From Propionibacterium sp. (GTDB lineage: Bacteria > Actinomycetota > Actinomycetes > Propionibacteriales > Propionibacteriaceae), in the NCBI GenBank assembly GCA_012514785.1, contig JAAYZP010000495.1:1-7326 (forward strand): 7,326 bases of DNA, read 5' to 3'. Shown in pieces: positions 1-6,290 of the stretch. Made by a program: the position numbers and the translations under genes. A model generated the notes under the pieces. That model saw only the letters and a program-made list of their open reading frames with translations. It made no database searches and was not told the DNA's origin. Positions within the stretch are counted from its first letter, which is position 1. Every line of letters starts with the position of its first letter.

Positions 1-1579
<1,579 letters not shown>

Positions 1580-1591
1580 CCTCGCTCCTTC

Positions 1592-1623
1592 ACACGGTTT
1601 GTGGGTCATTTTCCCACGCGTGT
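1592..1623. repeat. Small inverted repeat in the fumarase leader
   Basis: On the plus strand, GTGGG (1601-1605) and CCCAC (1613-1617) flank a 7-nt centre, and a second pair, ACACG (1592-1596) and CGTGT (1619-1623), lies outside with unequal spacers. It sits just upstream of the fumarase Shine-Dalgarno on the minus strand. It could be a leader hairpin or a regulator-binding site. No convincing promoter hexamers were found here, so the role is open. Confidence 0.4.
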
Positions 1624-1660
1624 CTTCGACGCTGGCGTCCGGGGTTGCGTTGTCGGGCCC

Positions 1661-1672
1661 GGTTCGCCTCCG
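1661..1672 (+). repeat. Extra copy of the GGTTCGCCTCCG module
   Basis: A 12-nt direct copy of the module that begins the adjacent 68-bp palindrome at 1679, separated from it by CTCGTC. It could pair with the palindrome's far arm (1735-1746, 11 of 12 complementary) in place of the nearer copy, allowing an alternative, longer hairpin. Confidence 0.75.
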
Positions 1673-1678
1673 CTCGTC

Positions 1679-1746
1679 GGTTCGCCTCCGCAAATTGAGT
1701 TTGCCTCTCGTCTACGAGAGGCGAACTGGATTAGCGCAGGCGAACC
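1679..1746. repeat. 68-bp imperfect palindrome between transporter and fumarase genes
   Basis: Arms 1679-1710 and 1715-1746 are complementary at 27 of 32 positions around a TCTA centre, whose outer T and A can also pair. The outer module is GGTTCGCCT and the inner one is GCCTCTCG. The element starts 2 nt after the transporter stop codon on the minus strand and ends 100 bp before the fumarase ATG. It would form a long hairpin in the transporter 3' end. There is no T-run after it, so a classical intrinsic terminator is not supported, although U-less hairpins are proposed to terminate in some high-GC bacteria. The repeated modules (three direct, two inverted, counting the copy at 1661) resemble dispersed intergenic palindromic repeats of the REP or small-MITE type. 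No transposase is present. Confidence 0.8.
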
Positions 1747-1748
1747 GC

Positions 1749-3332
1749 TCAGACGGCGACCACGAACTGCACCAGCAGGATCTTCACGATGATCCCCAGC
1801 GCGAACAGCGCCGAGTAGCCGGCCTCGGTGCGGTCGTCGTCGATGTGCGCCTGCACGTGGCTGAGGATCGCCGGCTGGCCGATGAAGCCGGCCATGCCGC
1901 CGGCGACGCGCGCCGTCGAGAGGCCGACGAGCCGGCCCAGCCACCAGAACAGCACCAACACGATCGCCAGCAGCACGATGGCCACCAGCCCGATCTTGAT
2001 CCCGACCCAGCTGAACGCCGTCGACGCGAACGCCTGGCCGCTGGCGAGGCCGACGGCAGCGAGGAACACCACGAGGCCGAGTTGGCGGATGGTGAGGTTG
2101 GCGGCGCTGGGGATGGCCCACACCAGCGGGCCCGTGCGGTCGAAGTAGCCCAGGATGAGCCCGACGATGAGCGGCCCGGCCGCGCTGCCGAGCGCGAGCG
2201 ATGCGCTGCCCAACGGGATCGCGATGACGCCGACGGCCACGCCCAGCGCGATGCCGAGCCCCATGGACCAGAAGTCCACCTCGGTCACCTTGCGCTCGGA
2301 GTCGCCGAAGAGCAGGGAGAGTTCGTCGAGTCGCTCCTTGGGCGCGACGACGCGCACCCGGTCGCCGAGCTGGATCCGCATCTCCGCGTGGGCGAGGAGG
2401 TCGTCGTCGCCGCGACGCACGCGGGTGAGCAGGCCGTCGAAGCGGGCCGGGATCTTGAGGTCGTTGACGGTGCGGCCAGCGACGGCGGGGTTGGAGACCA
2501 CGAAGCGTCGGAAGTCGACGGCGGACCGGTCGTCGACGAGGTGCTCGGCCACCTCGTGCCCCAGGTGGTCGGCCGCCAGGCGCACCCCGGAGGGGATGCC
2601 GACGAGCACCACCCGGTCCCCCGGGCGGAGGAGTTCGCCGGGGGCGGCGACGGACATGTGGCCGTCGCGCAGCAGGTAGGAGACGCGCACCTCGCCGCCC
2701 GCCTGGCCGGGGATCTCGGCGATGCCGGGGATCTCGGAGACGTGCAACTCGCGGGTGAGTTCGACGGTGATCGCGACGAGCGCGCCGCCGGGCGCGTCGG
2801 GGTCGCGCGGCGCCGGGAGCTTCTTCCGCACCACGAACGTGACCGCGAGGATCGTGACGATGATCGCGATCGGGTAGGTGATCGCGTAGCCGACGGCAGG
2901 GTCCGTGGATCCACCGGTGGCCGACGTCGCGGCCGCCAGCGCGGGGGTCGCGGTGAGCGACCCGGCGAACAGGCCTCCGGCGATCGGCGGGCCCAGCCCG
3001 GTCAGCTTGGCCGCCACGACGACGAGGCCCGCGTAGACGGCGAGCAGCACCGTCGCGCCCAGCATGAGGGGTGCCTGCTTGCGGAGGTCACGGAAGAACG
3101 AGGCCCCGGCGGCGAGCCCGATCGTGTAGACGAACAGGGCCAAGCCGATGGACTGGACGAGCCCGAACCCCTCGCCGAGGCGCGGGTCGAGCGCACCGAT
3201 CGCGAGCCCGACGAACAGGGCGCCGGCAGGGCCGAACTTCACGGGTCCGAACGGGATGGCGCCCACGAGCGTTCCCAGCGCGACGGCCAGGAACAGCGTC
3301 AGCAGTGGCGTCGCCGCAAGGATCTCGATCAC
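1749..3332 (-). CDS. Aspartate:alanine exchanger (AAEx) family transporter, possible C4-dicarboxylate/succinate exporter
   Basis: A polytopic membrane carrier of 527 residues, close to the family's usual length of about 540. Two homologous hydrophobic halves (residues about 1-170 and 355-527) flank a cytoplasmic region (about 185-350) with two TrkA_C/RCK_C-like domains. These are built around VELTRELHVSEIPGIAE... GDRVVLVG and VSNPAVAGRTVNDL... GDRVRVVAP. The first half has the conserved SLTATPALAAATSATG segment (about 125-140), and the second half has the related GGMAGFIGQPAIL (about 478-490). Known members are AspT (aspartate/alanine exchange) and Corynebacterium SucE (succinate export). Proximity to fumarase favours a dicarboxylate substrate, which is inference. 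The start is GTG at 3332; an upstream ATG (3340) runs straight into a stop overlapping it. TAGGAT lies 6 nt before the GTG, suggesting a leaderless transcript, although AGGA could also act as a weak Shine-Dalgarno. Confidence 0.9.
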   Translation of the reverse strand: MIEILAATPLLTLFLAVALGTLVGAIPFGPVKFGPAGALFVGLAIGALDPRLGEGFGLVQSIGLALFVYTIGLAAGASFFRDLRKQAPLMLGATVLLAVYAGLVVVAAKLTGLGPPIAGGLFAGSLTATPALAAATSATGGSTDPAVGYAITYPIAIIVTILAVTFVVRKKLPAPRDPDAPGGALVAITVELTRELHVSEIPGIAEIPGQAGGEVRVSYLLRDGHMSVAAPGELLRPGDRVVLVGIPSGVRLAADHLGHEVAEHLVDDRSAVDFRRFVVSNPAVAGRTVNDLKIPARFDGLLTRVRRGDDDLLAHAEMRIQLGDRVRVVAPKERLDELSLLFGDSERKVTEVDFWSMGLGIALGVAVGVIAIPLGSASLALGSAAGPLIVGLILGYFDRTGPLVWAIPSAANLTIRQLGLVVFLAAVGLASGQAFASTAFSWVGIKIGLVAIVLLAIVLVLFWWLGRLVGLSTARVAGGMAGFIGQPAILSHVQAHIDDDRTEAGYSALFALGIIVKILLVQFVVAV

Positions 3333-3338
3333 GCGACC

Positions 3339-3344
3339 ATCCTA
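3339..3344 (-). promoter_or_regulatory. Putative -10 (TAGGAT) of the transporter gene
   Basis: The minus strand reads TAGGAT, then 6 nt, then the GTG start. This matches the actinobacterial TANNNT -10 placed so that transcription would begin at the start codon. No good -35 is visible. The same AGGA could serve as a weak Shine-Dalgarno, so the two readings compete. Confidence 0.45.
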
Positions 3345-3358
3345 TGACGGCGGGCCCC

Positions 3359-3364
3359 TATCAT
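3359..3364 (+). promoter_or_regulatory. Putative -10 (TATCAT) of the oxidoreductase gene
   Basis: TATCAT matches TATAAT at five of six positions and fits TANNNT. A transcript from it would carry a leader of about 37 nt with GGGAG at 3393-3397. No clear -35 is seen. It lies 15 bp from the opposing putative -10, so the two divergent promoters would be back to back in a 75-bp gap. An alternative is GACAAT at 3397-3402, 5 nt before the ATG. Confidence 0.4.
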
Positions 3365-3407
3365 CGCCCGTCTGCCCCCGGCGCTGCTTCGTGGGAGACA
3401 ATGGGGC

Positions 3408-4370
3408 ATGCGCCAAGTCACAATTCATGAGTTCGGCTCTCCCGCAGTCCTGAAGATCGAGGAGGTCGCAGAACCGGCCCTCCTGCCGGGCGAGGTCCTG
3501 GTCGACGTCCACTACGCCGGCCTGAACCCGCTCGACTACAAGATCCGCGACGGCTCCTCCGGCATGGCCGCGAAGTTGACGTTGCCCAGCTCGCTCGGGC
3601 GCGAGTTCGTCGGCAAGATCCTCACCGCGGCGCCCGACGTCGACCTCGCCGCGCACGACCTGCGCGAGGGACAGTGGGTGTTCGGCATGCGCGCACACCC
3701 GGACGTGCGGGGCACCTACGCCGAGCGGATCTCGGTGAGCGTGGACTCGGTGGCCCCGGTCCTCGACGACAGCTCCCTGCCGCACTATGCCGGGCTGGCG
3801 CTCGTCGGTCTCACCGCGCTCGACGCGATCGAGCAGGCTGCCATCGCCCAGGGCGACACCGTGCTCATCCACGGCGGCTCCGGCGGCGTCGGGCAGCTGT
3901 TGATCCCGCTCGCGCTGCAGCGAGGGGCGTCGCAGGTGTGGGCCACCGGGCGCGCGGCGAACGCGGAACGCATCCGGGAGCTGGGCGCCACACCCATCCC
4001 CTACGACGGAGTGAACTGGCAGGAGGTGATCGCCGACGAGACCGAGGGTCGCGGCGTCGACTCGGTCATCGACACGCACTACTTCCGGACGTTCCTGCCG
4101 AGCCTCAACCACGTGGCCGACGGCGGCCGCATCGTCGCGCTGCCGTCGTTGGCGGACCTGACGCCGGCGAAGGAGCGCGGCATCGACGCCTCGGTACCGG
4201 GCATCGCCCCCACCAGGGAGAAGCTCGACTGGCTCGCGCGCGCGTTCGACGCCGGGGAACTGCCGCTGGAGGTGAGCGAGGTCCTGCCCATGGACGAGGT
4301 CGCCAGCGGCCACAAGCAGCTGGAGAGCGGCCACACCCGCGGCAAACTGATCCTCGACGTGCGGGCCTAG
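3408..4370 (+). CDS. Zinc-independent MDR-superfamily NAD(P)H oxidoreductase (quinone oxidoreductase-like)
   Basis: A cytoplasmic oxidoreductase of 320 residues, the usual length for this branch. The N-terminal GroES-like domain (about 1-125) includes VHYAGLNPLDYKIRDG and LGREFVGKI. It is followed by a Rossmann domain with the nucleotide-binding GGSGGVG at 156-162 and a C-terminal LESGHTRGKLIL typical of quinone-reductase-like MDR proteins. The protein contains no cysteine, so it cannot bind zinc in the alcohol-dehydrogenase manner. The family reduces quinones, enones or similar electrophiles with NADPH; the exact substrate cannot be read from sequence. The ATG at 3408 is preceded by GGGAG with a long 10-nt spacing. 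An ATG at 3401 is in another frame and stops after nine codons. It is transcribed divergently from the transporter and followed 9 nt later by a small unknown gene. Confidence 0.9.
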   Translation: MRQVTIHEFGSPAVLKIEEVAEPALLPGEVLVDVHYAGLNPLDYKIRDGSSGMAAKLTLPSSLGREFVGKILTAAPDVDLAAHDLREGQWVFGMRAHPDVRGTYAERISVSVDSVAPVLDDSSLPHYAGLALVGLTALDAIEQAAIAQGDTVLIHGGSGGVGQLLIPLALQRGASQVWATGRAANAERIRELGATPIPYDGVNWQEVIADETEGRGVDSVIDTHYFRTFLPSLNHVADGGRIVALPSLADLTPAKERGIDASVPGIAPTREKLDWLARAFDAGELPLEVSEVLPMDEVASGHKQLESGHTRGKLILDVRA

Positions 4371-4373
4371 ACT
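4368..4373 (+). promoter_or_regulatory. Putative leaderless-type -10 (TAGACT) overlapping the oxidoreductase stop codon
   Basis: TAGACT fits TANNNT and is followed by exactly 6 nt and then the ATG at 4380. Its first three bases are the TAG stop of the preceding gene. No Shine-Dalgarno precedes the ATG, which fits leaderless initiation. There is no convincing -35. Confidence 0.5.
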
Positions 4374-4379
4374 CGCGGT

Positions 4380-4790
4380 ATGACTTCTTCGCGCGCTGAA
4401 GACGCCAGGCGACGGCTCGAGCTCGCCGAACAGCAGGCCCGCCGCGAGGCGGGCGAGGCGCAGGTGTTGATCGACGAGTTCGTCGCGGAGGCGAGGCGTC
4501 GGGGGATGCCGACGGTGCCGCTGAAGGCCCGCACGCTCGACGGGCACCTCGTGAAGACCGACAAGCGGGGCTGGTACCTGCGGCAGAACCACTCGATCGC
4601 GATCGACGAGGACGTCGGCTATCACTACCTCGTGGTGCCGGGCGGGTTCATGGAGCGCATCCGGGGCGTGCAGCTCCCGGGCACGCAGCCCACCCTCGTC
4701 ATCGGGCGCGGCGGACGCGACGGCGAGACCGGCTACCTGCGCGAGTTCCTCGGCTGGGTGCTCGAGGGCCGGGTCAACCAGAAGGACTGA
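4380..4790 (+). CDS. Conserved-looking small protein of unknown function
   Basis: A 136-residue soluble protein with no named domain that I can identify. Residues about 4-43 are highly charged (Arg, Glu, Ala) and predicted to form a long helix or short coiled coil. A compact region follows with RGMPTVPLKAR, GWYLRQNHSIAIDEDVGYHYLVVPGG and LVIGRGGRDGETGYLREFLGWVLEGR. Its regular composition and codon use match the neighbouring genes, and it resembles unnamed small proteins of high-GC actinobacteria from memory. There is no signal peptide or membrane segment. It lies 9 nt after the oxidoreductase but has no Shine-Dalgarno. Instead a TAGACT box 6 nt before the ATG suggests its own leaderless transcript. 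It converges on the next gene with a 14-nt gap. Confidence 0.8.
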   Translation: MTSSRAEDARRRLELAEQQARREAGEAQVLIDEFVAEARRRGMPTVPLKARTLDGHLVKTDKRGWYLRQNHSIAIDEDVGYHYLVVPGGFMERIRGVQLPGTQPTLVIGRGGRDGETGYLREFLGWVLEGRVNQKD

Positions 4791-4804
4791 GGCACGGCCC
4801 GCGG

Positions 4805-5242
4805 CTACGCGCCGCTGCCCCGCAGGCTGTCCGCCACCTGCTCGCTGATCGCGACGTAGCCCTGGCCGGTGCTGGTGTAGGCGATGAGCTCCTGCTGGCG
4901 GTCGAGGAAACTCACGTCGACGGAGCCGAAGCCGGTGTGGCGCAGCGCACCCGTGCCGTCGTAGAGGAAGAAACCCGCCTGCTGGCGGAAGGCCATGAAG
5001 ATGCTGTGGGCGCTGACGTAGCGACGCCGCAGGCACGGCGTGGTGCTGCTGCCGCCGGGCCAGCTCGTCACCTGATCCTCCTCGACGAGTTCGAGCGCCC
5101 AGACCGGGGGCTCGAGGGTCCATTCGATGTCTGTGAGGCCGGCGGTGTAGACGAAGTCCAGGAACGCCGTCCGCGGGCGGAGGGCCCGCAGGATCGCCAG
5201 GTGCTCACCGTGCGTGATGTCCGACACCTGCAAGAAACTCAT
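4805..5242 (-). CDS. Hypothetical protein, 145 residues
   Basis: I do not recognise a family. It is a soluble, single-cysteine (C70) protein rich in aromatic residues and beta-strand-like segments, such as SIFMAFRQQAGFFLYDGTGALRHTGFGSVDVSFLDRQQELIAYTSTGQGYVAI. This could be an antiparallel-sheet fold or binding domain, which is inference. There is no signal peptide or membrane helix. The ATG at 5242 is strongly supported by AGGAGG 4 nt upstream. A 16-bp perfect palindrome lies 20 bp upstream of the start. The gene converges on the small gene to its left and diverges from the pilus operon to its right, so it appears to be a single-gene transcript. Codon use is similar to its neighbours. Confidence 0.75.
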   Translation of the reverse strand: MSFLQVSDITHGEHLAILRALRPRTAFLDFVYTAGLTDIEWTLEPPVWALELVEEDQVTSWPGGSSTTPCLRRRYVSAHSIFMAFRQQAGFFLYDGTGALRHTGFGSVDVSFLDRQQELIAYTSTGQGYVAISEQVADSLRGSGA

Positions 5243-5261
5243 ATGGCCTCCTCAACTCGCA

Positions 5262-5277
5262 CCATCGACGTCGATGG
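5262..5277. promoter_or_regulatory. 16-bp perfect palindrome, possible operator
   Basis: CCATCGACGTCGATGG is its own reverse complement. It lies between the candidate -10 (5287-5292) and the Shine-Dalgarno of the minus-strand gene starting at 5242, a typical position for a repressor operator or a short 5' hairpin. A perfect 16-bp palindrome is expected about 0.1 times in a random window of this size. Confidence 0.55.
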
Positions 5278-5350
5278 CGTGCTCCCAACGTATCCAGCCG
5301 GTGCCCATGATTCCATCACACGCTCCGACGCGGCGCGCCGCCACCGGATA

Positions 5351-5392
5351 ACTCCCGAAACTTGTACCGAAGACGGTTCAACTTCCGGGAGT
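5351..5392. repeat. 42-bp imperfect inverted repeat (19-bp arms)
   Basis: The left arm (5351-5369, starting ACTCCCG) and right arm (5374-5392, ending CGGGAGT) are complementary at 16 of 19 positions around an AAGA loop. It lies between two divergent genes, so it is not where a terminator is expected, and no T-run follows it. A 7-bp pair, GGATAAC (5346-5352) and GTTATCC (5416-5422), lies around it and overlaps its edge. It may be a large operator, part of a small RNA, or a remnant of a palindromic repeat. Confidence 0.7.
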
Positions 5393-5416
5393 GATCGACA
5401 AATGGTGCATGGCGTG

Positions 5417-5524
5417 TTATCCAGTCGTTACCTTTCCACAGCGAACTGAGCTTCTCCACGGTTGTCCACATTTCTTGTGGACAACTCTGGCAATTTGTGC
5501 GCAACTCCTGAAAAGTTGTCCACA
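5417..5524. promoter_or_regulatory. Cluster of DnaA-box-like 9-mers
   Basis: There are three perfect actinobacterial DnaA boxes (TTGTCCACA): 5462-5470 on plus, 5476-5484 on minus and 5516-5524 on plus. Each is preceded by G, making an identical 10-mer. The first two form a 25-bp inverted repeat (5461-5485, 10-bp perfect arms, 5-nt centre). Weaker matches with two differences are at 5417-5425 (TTATCCAGT, judged against TTATCCACA), 5432-5440 (CTTTCCACA), 5452-5460 (TTCTCCACG) and 5495-5503 (TTGTGCGCA). Successive sites start 10 to 21 bp apart. This density is origin-like, but no dnaA or dnaN is nearby. A DnaA-titrating or DnaA-regulated site, or an operator for another regulator with a similar motif, is also possible. 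Confidence 0.65.
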
Positions 5525-5535
5525 GGTGGCCACCT
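5524..5535. repeat. 12-bp perfect palindrome abutting the last DnaA box
   Basis: AGGTGGCCACCT shares its first base with the third TTGTCCACA box. It lies just upstream of the putative -35 of the pilus operon, where a regulator could act. A related AGGTG recurs at 5545-5549. Confidence 0.5.
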
Positions 5536-5541
5536 AACCCG

Positions 5542-5569
5542 TTGAGGTGACCCTCCCGCGACTTATGTT
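5542..5569 (+). promoter_or_regulatory. Putative promoter of the pilus operon
   Basis: TTGAGG (5542-5547) and TATGTT (5564-5569) are separated by 16 bp and match the -35 and -10 consensus at four of six positions each, the latter fitting TANNNT. Transcription would begin near 5576, leaving a leader of about 13 nt that contains the strong AAGGAGG at 5578-5584, 4 nt before the ATG at 5589. Confidence 0.5.
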
Positions 5570-5588
5570 GTCGGTCCAAGGAGGGGCA

Positions 5589-6290
5589 ATGGCGCGTCGG
5601 AAACCAGATCCACAACGGACTTCATCGTCGAGGCCCGAGGCCGTGCAGTTGCGGGCGCGTCGGAGCCCGAAGCTCGTGGCCGTCGGCGTGCTCGCGATCG
5701 TGCTCGGCGCGCTCGGCGCCGCGGCACTGTACAGCGCGGCCAACGACGAGGCCGGCGCGGTCACCGTCACCCGCCACATCCCGCGGGGCACCGAGATCGT
5801 GGCCGAGGATCTCGCCGTCGTCCAGGTGCCCGCGGGGTTCGCCGTCGACACCCTCCACGCCGACGACCTCGACTCCCTGGTCGGTGCCACCGCGCTCACC
5901 GACCTGCCCGAGGGCTCCTTCCCGTTGTCCTCCCACGTGGGCGAAGATCCGCTGCCGGAGGGACAGGCGCTGGTCGGATTCCGGATGTCGCACGGGCAGC
6001 TGCCCGTGTCCCCGATGCCATCGGGCACCACCATCCAGTTGGTCGACCTCAGCACCACCGCTCCCGCCCCCGCCGATCAGGCGCCCGCGGAGAGCGCGCC
6101 GGCACCGCAGCCCGCGGCCGCACCGTCGTCGACCGCCCCGATGCAGGCCGTCGTGGCGGTCGCGCCCACCATGCTCGAGGACGGCGCCTCGTTCACGCTC
6201 GACGTCCTCGTCGCGCTCGAGCACGCCGAGCAGGTCGCGCAGCTGGCCGCCGCCGGCGAGTTGGCGCTCGTCGTCGTGAAGGAGCCCTGA
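5589..6290 (+). CDS. SAF-domain membrane-anchored pilus assembly protein (CpaB/RcpC-like)
   Basis: A 233-residue protein of the Flp/Tad pilus assembly type. It has a basic N-terminal cytoplasmic tail, one membrane helix (about 29-50), and then an extracytoplasmic SAF domain (about 57-120) with TVTRHIPRGTEIVAEDLAVVQVP and LTDLPEGSFPLSSHV. This is followed by a region with LVGFRMSHGQLPVSPMPSGTTIQLV, an Ala/Pro-rich linker (about 157-193) and a beta-rich C-terminal segment ending VVVKEP. CpaB-like proteins help form or stabilise the secretin or periplasmic channel in Gram-negatives; in Gram-positives the role is less clear. The ATG at 5589 is chosen for its strong AAGGAGG 4 nt upstream. An in-frame GTG at 5547 lies inside the promoter region. 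The stop overlaps the next start by 1 nt, so translation is probably coupled. Confidence 0.82.
   Translation: MARRKPDPQRTSSSRPEAVQLRARRSPKLVAVGVLAIVLGALGAAALYSAANDEAGAVTVTRHIPRGTEIVAEDLAVVQVPAGFAVDTLHADDLDSLVGATALTDLPEGSFPLSSHVGEDPLPEGQALVGFRMSHGQLPVSPMPSGTTIQLVDLSTTAPAPADQAPAESAPAPQPAAAPSSTAPMQAVVAVAPTMLEDGASFTLDVLVALEHAEQVAQLAAAGELALVVVKEP

Larger units (their letters stand above)
5243..5588. other. 346-bp divergent intergenic region rich in inverted repeats and DnaA-box-like sites
   Basis: No convincing gene lies here. In order it contains the ribosome binding site of the minus-strand gene, a 16-bp palindrome, a possible minus-strand -10 (TACGTT, 5287-5292), a 42-bp inverted repeat, a DnaA-box cluster, a 12-bp palindrome, and the promoter and Shine-Dalgarno of the pilus operon. 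The stretch from about 5345 to 5520 is visibly richer in A and T than the flanking genes. Confidence 0.7.

Noticed and set aside
1599..3347. Long plus-strand open frame over the transporter gene
   Set aside because: Antisense shadow; the predicted protein is a low-complexity Asp/Glu/Arg/Gln-rich sequence, while the minus strand encodes a clear membrane carrier.
4791..4804. Bidirectional terminator between the convergent small genes
   Set aside because: Only 14 bp of gap, with no clean stem-loop and no T-run.
3342..5123. Long minus-strand open frame spanning the oxidoreductase, small gene and part of the hypothetical gene
   Set aside because: It overlaps three better-supported genes, is Arg/Val/Asp-biased, and has no domain.
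5351..5392. Intrinsic terminator
   Set aside because: Lies between two divergent gene starts and has no following T-run on either strand.
5243..5449. 68-residue plus-strand frame (starting MASSTRTIDVDG) in the intergenic region
   Set aside because: Its start overlaps the ribosome binding site of the minus-strand gene, it has no Shine-Dalgarno of its own, and its body is the 42-bp inverted repeat.
5243..5588. The main chromosomal origin (oriC)
   Set aside because: The box density is suggestive, but dnaA and dnaN, which flank oriC in nearly all actinobacteria, are absent, the perfect boxes number only three, and no clear AT-rich unwinding tract is seen. Kept as a DnaA-box cluster only.
5547..5588. 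N-terminal extension of the SAF protein from GTG at 5547
   Set aside because: It would begin within the putative promoter and lacks a ribosome binding site, whereas the ATG at 5589 has a strong AAGGAGG.
5316..5615. 99-residue minus-strand open frame in the intergenic region
   Set aside because: Covers the inverted repeats, DnaA boxes and pilus promoter, its codon use is unlike its neighbours, and no ribosome binding site or homology is evident.
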